Below are positions 54,282-63,977 of a DNA stretch of 64,000 nucleotides, piece after piece (the stretch's first letter is position 1; the number at the start of each line of letters is the position of its first letter). A model generated the notes under the pieces. It was not told the origin of the DNA. It searched no databases and saw nothing but the letters and a program-made list of their open reading frames with translations. Location of the stretch: contig DAOSEM010000003.1 in the NCBI GenBank assembly GCA_035363115.1, forward strand, positions 124,001 through 188,000, written 5' to 3'. Source of the stretch: Syntrophales bacterium (lineage in GTDB: Bacteria > Desulfobacterota > Syntrophia > Syntrophales > PHBD01). Made by a program: the position numbers and the translations under genes.

Positions 54282-54770
54282 ATGGCAGCGGAAAAGAAAC
54301 AGGAAGAGAAGGAAGAGAAGAAAGACGGGGAACAGAAGAAATCCTTTCCCGTCAAGGCGATCGTCATCGGTCTCCTGGTGCTGGTTGTACTGGGTGCCGC
54401 CGGGGGCGGAGGCTTCTGGTTCTACACCCAGCAGACCGCGAAGAAGGAGGCGGCGCCGAAGCCCGCCGTTGCCGTGATGTGGGCGATGGATCCATTCATC
54501 GTCAACCTCATGGACAACAACGGGGAGCGGTATCTGAAGCTGGCCATCCAGCTGGAGATCTCGGATCCCAAGGGGGTAGCCGAGTTGGACCAGATGAAGC
54601 CCAAGCTCCGGGACAACGTGCTGGACCTCCTGTCGGCCAAGTCCGTCAAGGAACTGATGGACATGGCAGGCAAGCAGCGCCTGCGGGAGGAGATCGCCAT
54701 GCGGCTGAATACCTTCCTGACCACGGGGAAGGTGTCCAAGGTCTATTTTACCGAGTTCGTGATTCAGTAG
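54282..54770 (+). CDS. fliL: Flagellar basal-body-associated protein FliL
   Basis: A 162-residue FliL: a Lys/Glu-rich N-terminus (coiled-coil-like), one membrane helix (AIVIGLLVLVVLGAAGGGGFWFY) and a stomatin-like periplasmic domain (FIVNLMDNNGERYLKLAIQLEIS, then LRDNVLDLLSAKSVKELMDMAGKQRLREE). It rings the stators and stabilises them. It follows the second stator unit and leads the fliMNOPQR run. Confidence 0.95.
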   Translation: MAAEKKQEEKEEKKDGEQKKSFPVKAIVIGLLVLVVLGAAGGGGFWFYTQQTAKKEAAPKPAVAVMWAMDPFIVNLMDNNGERYLKLAIQLEISDPKGVAELDQMKPKLRDNVLDLLSAKSVKELMDMAGKQRLREEIAMRLNTFLTTGKVSKVYFTEFVIQ

Positions 54771-54855
54771 GCAAGCGGAACGGCCAGCCCGGCCGGGAAA
54801 GCCCGGGATGAAGCCCGGGACCGATCATGCAGTGCATGTCAAGGCAGAGTGAGCC

Positions 54856-55863
54856 ATGTCGCATATCCTGACCCAGGAAGAGGTGGACGCCCTCCTGAGG
54901 GGCATCTCCGGCGGGGAAATCGAGACGGATGTCCAGGTCTCCTTCGATCCCAACGACGCGATTCCCTACGATCTGACCAGCCAGGACCGGATCATCCGCG
55001 GCCGGATGCCGACCCTGGAGATGATCAACGAGAAGTTCGCCCGGATGTTCCGGGCGACCATGTCGTCGCTGCTCCGGCGCGTCGCCAGCGTGAGCGCCGT
55101 CTCCGTGGACATGATCAAGTTCGGCGAGTTCCTCAAGACCCTGCCCGTTCCCACCAGCCTGCACCTGTTCCGGATGGATCCCCTGCGGGGGAACGCCCTG
55201 TGCGTGGTGGAGGCCAAGGTCATCTTCATGCTGGTGGACATCATCTTTGGCGGATCCGGGAAGGATTTCTTCAAGATCGAGGGCCGCGAATTCACCGCCA
55301 TCGAGAGCAGCGTCATCCGCAAGGTCGTCATCAACGCCCTGGAGGACCTGGAGAAGGCCTGGCGGGCCCTCCTGGACGTCAAGATCGTTTATCAGCGCTC
55401 GGAGATCAATCCGCAGTTTGTCCAGATCGTCGCCCCGACCGACGTGGTCGTGGTGATCCAGTTCGAGATCGAAGTGGAATACTCCTCGGGAATCATGACC
55501 CTCTGCATTCCGTACTCAACCCTCGAACCCGTGAGGGAGAGGCTGCAGGCGGGCTTCCAGAGTGAACAGCTCGAGGTGGACAAGGGCTGGGTCGATCGGC
55601 TCCGGAAAAACATCGCCAAGTCCCAGGCGGAAATCGCCGTGGAGCTGGGAAGCACGGAGATCTCCGCCCGGGACGTCGTGAACATGAAGCCGGGGGACGT
55701 CATTCCCCTGGACCAGTATGCCTCCGACGCCATGATGGTGTTCGTGGAGGGCATCCTCAAATACCGGGGTTACCCCGGAATATACAAGGGCAATCAAGCC
55801 GTCAGGATTTCCGAGGTGATCCTGGCGAAAGGGGGACAGGAAGATGGAGCAGAAGGAAATTGA
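54856..55863 (+). CDS. fliM: Flagellar motor switch protein FliM
   Basis: A 335-residue switch protein. The N-terminal CheY-P-binding peptide LTQEEVDALL is at 5-14, the CheC-like middle domain spans about 45-235, and the C-terminal SpoA domain (about 250-325) contains LGSTEISARDVVNMKPGDVIPLD. Complete. It overlaps fliN by 20 bases. Confidence 0.97.
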   Translation: MSHILTQEEVDALLRGISGGEIETDVQVSFDPNDAIPYDLTSQDRIIRGRMPTLEMINEKFARMFRATMSSLLRRVASVSAVSVDMIKFGEFLKTLPVPTSLHLFRMDPLRGNALCVVEAKVIFMLVDIIFGGSGKDFFKIEGREFTAIESSVIRKVVINALEDLEKAWRALLDVKIVYQRSEINPQFVQIVAPTDVVVVIQFEIEVEYSSGIMTLCIPYSTLEPVRERLQAGFQSEQLEVDKGWVDRLRKNIAKSQAEIAVELGSTEISARDVVNMKPGDVIPLDQYASDAMMVFVEGILKYRGYPGIYKGNQAVRISEVILAKGGQEDGAEGN

Positions 55864-56320
55864 CGATCTCCTGAAGGGAATCGATCTGGGGGAGGAAGGC
55901 GGCGGCGGAGAAGCGGCGAAGCCGGAGGAAGATCTCACCTGGGACGACGTCCAGGAAGAGATGGCCCTCTCGCAGACCAAGAAGCCGCCGGCGGAGGTCA
56001 GCGCGGTCAACTTCCAGGAGATCCAGCCCACCGCCCAGCCGGCGATGGACCCGAAAAAGTCCCTCGACCTGGATTTCATCCTCGACATTCCGCTGACGCT
56101 GAACGTCGAGCTGGGGAGGAACCGCATGCTCATCAGCGACCTGCTCCAGCTGGGCCAGGGCTCGGTGATCGAGTTGGCCAAGCTCGCCGGGGAACCGATG
56201 GACGTCTACGTGAACCAGCGCCTCATCGCCCGGGGGGAAGTGGTCGTGGTGAATGAAAAATTCGGGATCCGGCTGACGGACATCGTCTCTCCGGTGGACC
56301 GGATCAACAACCTGCGCTGA
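55844..56320 (+). CDS. fliN: Flagellar motor switch protein FliN
   Basis: A 158-residue FliN, longer than the E. coli form. The C-terminal SpoA domain (about 78-158) has LDIPLTLNVELGRNRMLISDLLQLGQGSVIEL and ends NNLR. The N-terminus, EQKEIDDLLKGIDLG, closely resembles the EIDALL peptide that lets FliM bind CheY-P, followed by an acidic linker. In FliY-type proteins a similar peptide is functional. It forms the lower C-ring with FliM. Confidence 0.95.
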   Translation: MEQKEIDDLLKGIDLGEEGGGGEAAKPEEDLTWDDVQEEMALSQTKKPPAEVSAVNFQEIQPTAQPAMDPKKSLDLDFILDIPLTLNVELGRNRMLISDLLQLGQGSVIELAKLAGEPMDVYVNQRLIARGEVVVVNEKFGIRLTDIVSPVDRINNLR

Positions 56321-56323
56321 GGG

Positions 56324-56716
56324 ATGACCGTGGACTTCAGTTTCTTTTCGGCACTCCTGAAAATGCTCTTCGCCCTGGCGGTCGTACTGGGCCTCCTGAT
56401 CGGATCCGTCTATTTTCTCAAACGGTTCATGGCGCCCGCAGGCGTGGACCCGGAAGGGCAGTTGATCCGGATCCTGGCGACCCGCTCCCTGGGACCGAAG
56501 AGCAGCATCCTGGTGGTGGACATCATGGGCAAGGTTGTGGCGCTGGGCGTCACGGGCTCCCAGATCTCCACGATTACCGACCTGGACGATCCTTCCATTG
56601 TCGAGAGGCTTCAGCCCCCGGGGGGAGCCCCGGTGTCGCCCCTTCCGATGTCCCTGGATCGGTACCGCAAGCTCCTGAAATCGTTCACATCGCCCAAGAA
56701 AGGCGGCAAGCCATGA
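56324..56716 (+). CDS. fliO: Flagellar biosynthesis protein FliO
   Basis: A 130-residue FliO: one membrane helix (about 6-30, LLKMLFALAVVLGLLIGSVYFL) and a small cytoplasmic beta domain (IRILATRSLGPKSSILVVDIMGKVVALGVT). It helps assemble the FliP5R1 export core. It starts three bases after fliN and overlaps fliP as ATGA. Confidence 0.93.
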   Translation: MTVDFSFFSALLKMLFALAVVLGLLIGSVYFLKRFMAPAGVDPEGQLIRILATRSLGPKSSILVVDIMGKVVALGVTGSQISTITDLDDPSIVERLQPPGGAPVSPLPMSLDRYRKLLKSFTSPKKGGKP

Positions 56717-57492
56717 GGGGGCGGCGCATCCAGAAGGCCTTGATCCTCCTGGTCCTGCTTGCGATTCCGGCGGCCATCCTGCTCGCGGCGACGCCGGGGG
56801 AGGCCCAGACGCTCTCGCTTCCGAATGTCAGCCTCCAGATCGGCGGGACCGCGGATACTCCCGGAAAGACGGCGACGGCCCTGCAGCTTCTTCTCCTGCT
56901 GACGGTCCTGTCGCTGGCGCCGGCGATCCTCCTGATGCTCACGTCCTTCACGCGCATCATCGTCGTCCTTTCGCTCCTGCGGAATGCCCTGGGAACGCAG
57001 CAGATGCCCCCGAACCAGGTCCTGATCGGTCTCGCCCTGTTCCTGACATTTTTCATCATGGCCCCGGTCTGGCAGAAGGTCAACGCGGAGGCCCTGCAGC
57101 CGTACTACCAGGAAGCCATCTCCGGGGAGCAGGCCATGGAGAAGGCGGTCGCACCGGTGAAGGACTTCATGCTGAAACAGACCCGGGAGAAAGACCTGGC
57201 GCTGTTTGTGTCCATTTCCAGGGAAAAGCGTCCCGCCAATCCGCAGGAGGTCTCCCTGACGACCCTGATCCCGGCATTCATCATCAGCGAGTTGAAGACG
57301 GCCTTCCAGATCGGTTTCATGATCTACCTGCCGTTTTTCGTCATCGACATGGTGATCGCCAGCATCCTCCTGTCCATGGGCATGATGATGCTGCCGCCCA
57401 TCATGATGAGCCTGCCTTTCAAGCTGCTCCTCTTCGTGCTGGTGGACGGGTGGTACCTGGTTGTGGGATCCCTGGTGCAGAGTTTCCGGTGA
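56713..57492 (+). CDS. fliP: Flagellar export gate protein FliP
   Basis: A 259-residue export-gate protein. It has a cleavable signal-like N-terminus, PAILLMLTSFTRIIVVLSLLRNALG (hallmark), LALFLTFFIMAPVW, and the C-terminal MIYLPFFVIDMVIASILLSMGMMMLPP. Five copies with FliR form the core channel. Complete, with fliO, fliQ and fliR around it. Confidence 0.97.
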   Translation: MRGRRIQKALILLVLLAIPAAILLAATPGEAQTLSLPNVSLQIGGTADTPGKTATALQLLLLLTVLSLAPAILLMLTSFTRIIVVLSLLRNALGTQQMPPNQVLIGLALFLTFFIMAPVWQKVNAEALQPYYQEAISGEQAMEKAVAPVKDFMLKQTREKDLALFVSISREKRPANPQEVSLTTLIPAFIISELKTAFQIGFMIYLPFFVIDMVIASILLSMGMMMLPPIMMSLPFKLLLFVLVDGWYLVVGSLVQSFR

Positions 57493-57571
57493 AGCATTTC
57501 TTTCGGTCACCGGTCCGATCAACGACGAGAGCCGCCTCCCCGGGGAGGCCGGGAAGGAGAGTGAAGGAATC

Positions 57572-57841
57572 ATGACGATCGATTTTGTCGTGGGGATCAT
57601 GGCGGAGACCGTGAAGGTGACGCTGATGGTGGCGGCGCCGGTCCTCCTGGTCAGCCTGGTGGTGGGTGTCGCCATCAGCCTGTTCCAGGCGCTGACCCAG
57701 ATCCAGGAGATGACCCTGTCGTTCGTGCCCAAGATCGTCGCCAGCCTGGTCGCCATGGTGGTGGCCCTCCCCTGGATGCTCGGCAGCCTGATCACCTTCA
57801 CGGAGAAGATCTTCAAGGGAATCCCGCTGTTCATCCGGTAG
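57572..57841 (+). CDS. fliQ: Flagellar export gate protein FliQ
   Basis: An 89-residue protein with two membrane helices (about 15-38 and 52-75); SLFQALTQIQEMTLSFVPKI is the family signature. The ATG at 57572 has GAAGGA upstream; a longer frame beginning inside fliP is rejected. It packs around the FliPR core. Confidence 0.96.
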   Translation: MTIDFVVGIMAETVKVTLMVAAPVLLVSLVVGVAISLFQALTQIQEMTLSFVPKIVASLVAMVVALPWMLGSLITFTEKIFKGIPLFIR

Positions 57842-57871
57842 AGGAGAGCGGCAGGGCCGGGGGCATCCGCC

Positions 57872-58651
57872 ATGAACATCCCGATGGTCACACCCGAGCA
57901 GGTCGGGACCTTTCTCTTCGTCTTCCTGCGCCTGAGCGCCATGATCGCGCTCCTGCCCATCTTCGGCGACCGTCCGGTCCTGCTCCGGGTGAGGGCCGGC
58001 CTCTCCCTGGTCATCTCCTTTCTGATCTTTCCCTTCGTGGAGACGGCAAACGCGCAGGTCCTGACGGGGAACGTCGTCTCCCTGATCGTGTCCATGGCGG
58101 GCGAGGTGCTCATCGGCGTCATCCTGGGATTCGCCGTCCGCTGCGTTTTTGCCGGGATCCAGTATGCCGGGGAGGTGGCGGGCCTCCAGATGGGATTCTT
58201 CATTGCCAATGTGCTCGATCCCGTGGAGAGCCGCCAGGTCTCCGTCATCGCCGAGATCCAGTACATGATGGCCCTGGTGGTCTTCCTGGTGCTGGACGGC
58301 CACCATGCGCTCCTTCAGGCCGTCAACGAAAGCTTCCGGGTCATTCCCCTGGGGGGGCTTCACGTAACGGGTCCCCTCGTGCAGACGATTTTCGGGTGGA
58401 CCAGCGGGGTATTCGTCATCGCCCTGAAAATCGGCGCCCCCATCATGGCGGCCCTGATTTTCACCAATGTGGCCCTCGGCATCGTGGCCCGGACGGTCCC
58501 GCAGATCAATGTCTTCATCGTGGGGTTTCCCCTGCAGATCGCCGTGGGATTCCTTTTCTTCGGTCTCTCCGTTCCGCTGTTCGTCGCTCTCGTGGGGCGG
58601 CTCTTCTCCCGAATTCCGGGGGAGCTGGGGGCGGTTCTACGCCTGATGTAA
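57872..58651 (+). CDS. fliR: Flagellar export gate protein FliR
   Basis: A 259-residue integral membrane protein with about six helices. GEVAGLQMGFFIANVLDP and RTVPQINVFIVGFPLQIAVGF are characteristic FliR segments. It closes the export gate with FliP and contacts FlhB, encoded 52 bases downstream. Confidence 0.96.
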   Translation: MNIPMVTPEQVGTFLFVFLRLSAMIALLPIFGDRPVLLRVRAGLSLVISFLIFPFVETANAQVLTGNVVSLIVSMAGEVLIGVILGFAVRCVFAGIQYAGEVAGLQMGFFIANVLDPVESRQVSVIAEIQYMMALVVFLVLDGHHALLQAVNESFRVIPLGGLHVTGPLVQTIFGWTSGVFVIALKIGAPIMAALIFTNVALGIVARTVPQINVFIVGFPLQIAVGFLFFGLSVPLFVALVGRLFSRIPGELGAVLRLM

Positions 58652-58703
58652 ATTCGCTGATTCGTTGACGCTACCGTCAACCAATCGATAGGAGGCACCG
58701 GCC

Positions 58704-59774
58704 GTGCCGGAGAGAAAGGACGACCAGGAGAGGACCGAGCGCGCAACCCCGCGAAAGCGGGAAGAGGCCCGCAAGAAGGGACAGGTTGCCCGCAGCCGGG
58801 AGGTGGTCTCCGCGGCGGTCCTGTCGGCCTGCCTGATTTGCCTGTATTTCCAGGCCTCCGGGACGATGGAGCGCCTGATGAACATGATGCGCTCCGCCTT
58901 CCGCCGCAGCATCGCCGTTACGCTCAACACGGACACGGTGCCGGCCCTCTTCACCCAGACCGTCCTGGAGGTGCTGATCCTCCTGGCGCCCCTGTTCCTG
59001 ACGGTCGTCCTGGCGGGTCTCGCCGCCAACGCCTTCCAGGTGGGTTTCCAGGTCACCGCGGAGAGCGTGACGCCCAAACTGTCCAAGATCAACCCCCTGG
59101 AAGGGTTCAAGCGCCTGTTTTCCCTCCAGTCGCTCATGGAGCTGGTGAAAAGCGTCATGAAGTTGGCCATTGTCGGTTTCGTGGCGTACCTGTCCGTGCG
59201 GTCGGAGCTGACCCAGATCATTCCCCTGATGGATCAGAGCGCGCCCGATATCGTCCGCTTCATCGGGCGGATGTCCTTCCGGATTCTCGGCACCACCTGC
59301 GTCATCCTGGCGTTCCTGGCGGTCCTCGATTACGGCTACCAGCGGTGGGAGCACGAGCGGAACCTCCGCATGTCCCGGCAGGAGCTGAAGGATGAAACCA
59401 AGGAAACGGAAGGAGATCCCCTGATCAAGAGCCGGATCCGGAGGATCCAGCAGGAGATGGCCCGCAAGCGGATGATGGCCGCCGTCCCAAAGGCGGACGT
59501 GGTCATCACGAACCCAACCCACCTGGCGGTGGCCATCCAGTATGACCCGGAGCGCATGGCCGCACCGACGGTCGTCGCCAAGGGACGGGGCTTTGTGGCG
59601 GCGACCATCCGGGAGGTTGCCGAGCGCAGCGGCGTGCCGGTGATCGAAAACAAGCCGGTGGCACAAGTATTGTATAAGATGGTTGACGTAAGCGGGGCCA
59701 TCCCTGAAAACCTGTACAAAGCCGTCGCCGAGATCCTCGCTTTCGTCTACATGCTCCGCGAGAACGCACGATAA
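58704..59774 (+). CDS. flhB: Flagellar export switch protein FlhB
   Basis: A 356-residue protein: an N-terminal basic segment (ERTERATPRKREEARKKGQVARSRE), four membrane helices (about 28-210) and a cytoplasmic domain with the autocleavage motif NPTH in ADVVITNPTHLAVAI. Cleavage there lets FliK switch export from hook to filament substrates. It starts with GTG at 58704, preceded by TAGGAGG. Confidence 0.97.
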   Translation: MPERKDDQERTERATPRKREEARKKGQVARSREVVSAAVLSACLICLYFQASGTMERLMNMMRSAFRRSIAVTLNTDTVPALFTQTVLEVLILLAPLFLTVVLAGLAANAFQVGFQVTAESVTPKLSKINPLEGFKRLFSLQSLMELVKSVMKLAIVGFVAYLSVRSELTQIIPLMDQSAPDIVRFIGRMSFRILGTTCVILAFLAVLDYGYQRWEHERNLRMSRQELKDETKETEGDPLIKSRIRRIQQEMARKRMMAAVPKADVVITNPTHLAVAIQYDPERMAAPTVVAKGRGFVAATIREVAERSGVPVIENKPVAQVLYKMVDVSGAIPENLYKAVAEILAFVYMLRENAR

Positions 59775-59789
59775 AAGGAAAACGGATTC

Positions 59790-61895
59790 ATGGAAGCAAG
59801 AGCCGCTGCAGCCGATTCAGGCGTTCCGATGACCGGGCTCATGAAGAGCTCCAGCGCCGTCCTGGCTTTCGGGGTCGTGGGTATCCTGCTCGTCATGATG
59901 GTTCCCCTTCCGACCCTGCTCCTGGACGTCCTGCTGTCCATGAACATCGCCATTTCCCTCATTATTCTCCTTATGTCCCTGTACGTCCTGCGTCCCCTGG
60001 ACTTTTCCGTGTTCCCCTCCGTCCTCCTGGTGGTGACCCTCCTGCGCCTTTCCCTGAACGTCGCCTCCACGAGGCTCATCCTGCTCCACGGCAGCGAGGG
60101 GACCGATGCCGCCGGCCAGGTCATCAAGGCCTTCGGGACCTTCGTCGTGGGGGGGAACTACGTGGTCGGCATGATCGTCTTCTCCGTCCTCGTGCTGATC
60201 AACTTCGTGGTCATCACCAAGGGCGCCACGCGCATCGCCGAGGTGGCCGCCCGCTTTACCCTGGATTCCATGCCCGGCAAGCAGATGAGCATCGATGCCG
60301 ATCTGAACACGGGCCTGATCAACGACAACGAGGCCCGCAGGCGCCGCCGGGATCTGGAGAGCGAGTCGAACTTCTACGGGGCCATGGACGGCGCCAGCAA
60401 GTTCGTCCGCGGCGATGCCGTCGCCGGCATCATCATCGTCCTGGTGAACATCGTCGGCGGGCTCATCATCGGCGCGCTCCAGCAGGGCATGCCCATCGCC
60501 GATGCGGCCCGGACCTACACGCTGCTCAGCATCGGAGACGGGCTGGTGACACAGGTGCCCGCCCTCATCGTGTCCACCGCGGCGGGCATGCTGGTGACCC
60601 GGACGGCCGGAACCACGGAGCTGGGCCAGGAAATGAGGCTGCAGCTCTTCGCCCAGCCAAAGGCGGTCGCCGCGGCGGCGGTCGTGCTCCTGATTTTCGC
60701 CCTCATCCCGGGAATGCCGAAGCAGGCGTTTCTGACCATCGCCGTGCTGGTCGGGGTGGCCGCCTGGCAGCTTGCCCGCATCCGGGTCCGGGAGGAAGAA
60801 AAAGAAAAGGAAGAGGCCCCGGCGCCTCCCCAGGCGGAGGCAGCACCCCTCCTGGATCCGCTGGACGCCCTCGGACTGGAGGTGGGCTACGGCCTGATCC
60901 CCTTCGTCGACGCCTCCCAGGGAGGGGAGCTGCTGCGCCGGATCCGGATGTTCCGCAAGCAGATCGCCCAGGACATGGGATTTGTCGTTCCGTCCATCCA
61001 TATCCGCGACAACCTGCAGCTCAAGCCCTATGAATACGCGTTCCTGGTGAAGGGGGTCGAGGTGGCCCGCGGGGAGATCCTGGCGGGGCACCAGCTCGCC
61101 ATCGTCCAGGAAGGCATGAAGGTCCGCGTCAAGGGAATCGAAACGAAGGAACCCGCCTTCGGTCTCCCGGCGGTCTGGGTTCCGGACCGGGAACGGGAGA
61201 CCCTGCAGGCCCAGGGAGTCGTCGTGGTCGATCCGGCGACGGTCATCACCACGCACCTGACGGAGCTGATCAAGTCCAACGTGGACTCGCTCCTGGGGCG
61301 CCAGGAAATCCAGGTGCTCCTGGACAGCCTGGCGGCCTCGGCTCCGCGGCTCGTGGAAGACCTGGTCCCGAAGGTCATCCCCGTGGGGACCCTCCAGAAA
61401 GTACTGCAGCGGCTCCTGGGCGAGCGCATTCCGATCCGCGATCTGCAGACGATCCTGGAGACGCTGGCGGATTACGTTCCCCTTACGAAAAACGTCGACG
61501 TCCTGACCGGTTATGTTCGGCAGGCCCTGTCGAGGGTGATCACGCGCCTCCACGCGGACGAGCGGGGCGGGCTCCACGTGATCATGATTTCCCCGGAGAT
61601 CGAGGAGGGCATTCAGCAGACCCTCCAGCACACGGAGTTTGAATCGTTCGCCTCGCCGGATCCCCAGATGGTCCGGAAGATCGTCACGAACATGAAGCGG
61701 TTTGTCCCGCTCTTCACGTCCCGCGGACTGCAGCCGATTGTCCTGTGCTCGCCCACCGTCCGCATCCACCTGCGGCGGATCATGGAGCGGTTCGTGCCCA
61801 ACCTGGTCGTCCTGGCACACAACGAGATCACCCGGGATGCAAAACTGACCTCACTCGGTCTTTTGGAGTTGAGCCATGCAAATGAAACGGTATGA
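59790..61895 (+). CDS. flhA: Flagellar export gate protein FlhA
   Basis: A 701-residue gate protein. About eight N-terminal membrane helices (30-330) enclose the FHIPEP-type loop (RFTLDSMPGKQMSIDADLN), followed by a Pro/Glu-rich linker (about 335-350) and the C-terminal ring domain that binds export chaperones. Full length. It overlaps flhF by 20 bases. Confidence 0.97.
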   Translation: MEARAAAADSGVPMTGLMKSSSAVLAFGVVGILLVMMVPLPTLLLDVLLSMNIAISLIILLMSLYVLRPLDFSVFPSVLLVVTLLRLSLNVASTRLILLHGSEGTDAAGQVIKAFGTFVVGGNYVVGMIVFSVLVLINFVVITKGATRIAEVAARFTLDSMPGKQMSIDADLNTGLINDNEARRRRRDLESESNFYGAMDGASKFVRGDAVAGIIIVLVNIVGGLIIGALQQGMPIADAARTYTLLSIGDGLVTQVPALIVSTAAGMLVTRTAGTTELGQEMRLQLFAQPKAVAAAAVVLLIFALIPGMPKQAFLTIAVLVGVAAWQLARIRVREEEKEKEEAPAPPQAEAAPLLDPLDALGLEVGYGLIPFVDASQGGELLRRIRMFRKQIAQDMGFVVPSIHIRDNLQLKPYEYAFLVKGVEVARGEILAGHQLAIVQEGMKVRVKGIETKEPAFGLPAVWVPDRERETLQAQGVVVVDPATVITTHLTELIKSNVDSLLGRQEIQVLLDSLAASAPRLVEDLVPKVIPVGTLQKVLQRLLGERIPIRDLQTILETLADYVPLTKNVDVLTGYVRQALSRVITRLHADERGGLHVIMISPEIEEGIQQTLQHTEFESFASPDPQMVRKIVTNMKRFVPLFTSRGLQPIVLCSPTVRIHLRRIMERFVPNLVVLAHNEITRDAKLTSLGLLELSHANETV

Positions 61896-63042
61896 GGTTT
61901 CCAGCCTCCAGGAAGCGATGCGCCGGGTCAAGAAAGACCTCGGGCCGGAGGCGATCATCCTGTCCACGAAAACCCTGAGGGATTCGAATCCGCCCCTTCT
62001 GGAGGTGGTGGCCGCGCTGGATCGGAAACACGGTGAAGAGCCTCTTCCCGTCGCCCAACGCCAGCCCCCGCCTCCGCCGGCCCCTCCGGCGGGAGAGGCA
62101 ATGCCCGACTGGGCACGCTCCATCACGGGAGAACTCCGGGAGTTGAAGGGACTGCTTGGGAACGACCGGCCGGATCAGCAGCTCCGGGAGGAGTTGTCGG
62201 AAGTCAAGGAAGCCCTCTTCACGCTCTTCGACATGCTCGGGTTCCGGCACGGCGGCGGCGATCCGTCTCCCTACGGGCGCCTGTACCACCGCCTGCTGGC
62301 CAACGGGGTCTCCCGGCCGCGTGCCCTCAAGATCGTCGACGGGGTCCGCCAGGAAGGCGGCAGCGGGGAGGAGACCTACGAGGCATCCGTCCGCCGTGCA
62401 CGGGAAGCGATTCTGCGCTCCATTGCCCGGGAGGAGAACCCCGGCCTGGAGAAGCGGGTGAAAGCTCTTGTCGGGCCGACCGGTGTCGGAAAGACCACGA
62501 CCCTGGCGAAGCTGGCCGCCCGATTTGCCCTGGAACAGAAGCAGAAGGTCGGGCTGATCACGCTGGACACCTACCGAATCGCCTCGGTGGACCAGCTCCA
62601 GACCTATGCGGACATCATGAAGCTTCCCCTGCGGGTGGCCGGGGATGGGGAAGGATTCCGGGAGTCCCTCCGGAGTTTCGATGACCGCGACGTCATCCTC
62701 GTGGACACGCCGGGGAGAAATCCCGAAGACACGGAATACCTGAACGAATTGAAGCGTCAGTTCGGCGGGTCGCCCGACCTGGAAGTGAGCCTGCTGTTGA
62801 CGCCGGCGATGAACAGGGAGGGCCTCCAGGTAACGGCGGACCGTTTCCGTCTCCTGGACTACGATTCGCTCATCCTGACCAAGCTCGATGAATGTCAGCG
62901 CTTTGGCGTGGTCTACGACATCCTGGAGCAGGCGGGACGGCCCGTCCGGTATGTGACCTGTGGACAGAACGTGCCGCAGGATATCAAGGAAGTAACCCCG
63001 GGATCGCTGGCATCGCTGATTCTCGGGCATTCGATTCATTGA
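61876..63042 (+). CDS. flhF: Flagellar placement GTPase FlhF
   Basis: A 388-residue SRP-type GTPase: a basic N-terminal domain (MKRYEVSSLQEAMRRVKKDLG), a Pro-rich linker (about 60-75), an N-domain and the G domain with P-loop GPTGVGKT at 200-207, DTYRIASVDQLQTYA and DTPGRN. It marks the pole for flagellum assembly. It precedes flhG, its regulator. Confidence 0.96.
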   Translation: MQMKRYEVSSLQEAMRRVKKDLGPEAIILSTKTLRDSNPPLLEVVAALDRKHGEEPLPVAQRQPPPPPAPPAGEAMPDWARSITGELRELKGLLGNDRPDQQLREELSEVKEALFTLFDMLGFRHGGGDPSPYGRLYHRLLANGVSRPRALKIVDGVRQEGGSGEETYEASVRRAREAILRSIAREENPGLEKRVKALVGPTGVGKTTTLAKLAARFALEQKQKVGLITLDTYRIASVDQLQTYADIMKLPLRVAGDGEGFRESLRSFDDRDVILVDTPGRNPEDTEYLNELKRQFGGSPDLEVSLLLTPAMNREGLQVTADRFRLLDYDSLILTKLDECQRFGVVYDILEQAGRPVRYVTCGQNVPQDIKEVTPGSLASLILGHSIH

Positions 63043-63053
63043 CGGGGGATGGT

Positions 63054-63977
63054 TTGGACCAGGCGGCAACACTCAGACAGGCCATGGAGCGGCGGGAGCG
63101 CGGAGGCGTGAAGGTCCCCGGCGGGGGAAAGTCCCACGGCGAGGGCGAGGATACGGAGGTGCGGGACAGGCCCGTCCGCGTCCTGGCTTTCACGAGCGGC
63201 AAGGGAGGCGTCGGAAAAACCAACATCGCCGCCAACATCGCCTACATCCTCTCCCAGCGCAACCGGAAGACCATCGTCCTGGACGCGGACATGGGGCTTG
63301 CCAACATCGACCTGCTCCTGGGGCTTACGCCCCGGTACAACCTGTACCACGTCCTGAAGGGGGAAAAGACCCTGGCGGAGACGCTGGTGACAGGGCCCGG
63401 CGGGATGAAGGTCCTTCCCGCCTCCTCCGGCATTGCGGAGATGACGGATCTTTCGAGAGGGCAGAAGCTGACTCTCCTGGATGCGGTCAATTCGCTGAAG
63501 AACAAGCCGGAATTCCTTCTGATCGACACGGCGGCCGGCATTTCGGGAAACGTCACCTATTTCAATTCCTCCGCCCACGAGATCATCATTGTCACCTCCG
63601 CAGAGCCGACGGCGCTGACGGATGCCTACGCCCTCATGAAGGTGCTCTACCAGGGATACGACCGGAAGAAGTTCCGTCTCGTCGTCAACATGGTCAACCA
63701 CCCGACGGAGGCCCGCGAGGCGTACGAGCGGCTGCGGCATGCGACGGACCATTTCCTGACCGTCGCCCTGGACTACCTGGGATTCATCCTCCACGACCCG
63801 AGGCTGCCCGAGGCCGTGAAAAAGCAGAAGGCCCTGGCGGAGATCTACCCTTCGTCCCCGGCAAGCCGGTGCCTCCAGGACATTGCCTCGAGGCTGTGCG
63901 GAGAGGCGCCCGGAGGGGCGGAGGGGGGAAGCATTCGGTTTTTCAGCAACAGGACCATTCGATCCAGCCGTGAATAG
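63054..63977 (+). CDS. flhG: Flagellar number regulator FlhG/FleN
   Basis: A 307-residue MinD-type ATPase. With a TTG start at 63054 the protein begins MDQAATLRQAM, the DQAxxLR opening typical of FlhG/FleN that stimulates FlhF; a TTG at 63039 and an ATG at 63084 are weaker alternatives. The deviant Walker A SGKGGVGKT is at 48-56, followed by DADMGLANIDLLLG and DTAAGIS. A C-terminal amphipathic helix is expected near 265-300. It limits flagellar number and may inhibit a flagellar master regulator. After its stop, 63978-64000 holds only a purine-rich leader of a gene beyond the window. Confidence 0.93.
   Translation: MDQAATLRQAMERRERGGVKVPGGGKSHGEGEDTEVRDRPVRVLAFTSGKGGVGKTNIAANIAYILSQRNRKTIVLDADMGLANIDLLLGLTPRYNLYHVLKGEKTLAETLVTGPGGMKVLPASSGIAEMTDLSRGQKLTLLDAVNSLKNKPEFLLIDTAAGISGNVTYFNSSAHEIIIVTSAEPTALTDAYALMKVLYQGYDRKKFRLVVNMVNHPTEAREAYERLRHATDHFLTVALDYLGFILHDPRLPEAVKKQKALAEIYPSSPASRCLQDIASRLCGEAPGGAEGGSIRFFSNRTIRSSRE

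Noticed and set aside
59817..61820. Minus-strand open frame of 667 codons opposite flhA
   Set aside because: flhA is unmistakable on the plus strand; the antisense translation is His/Asp/Gln-rich low complexity.
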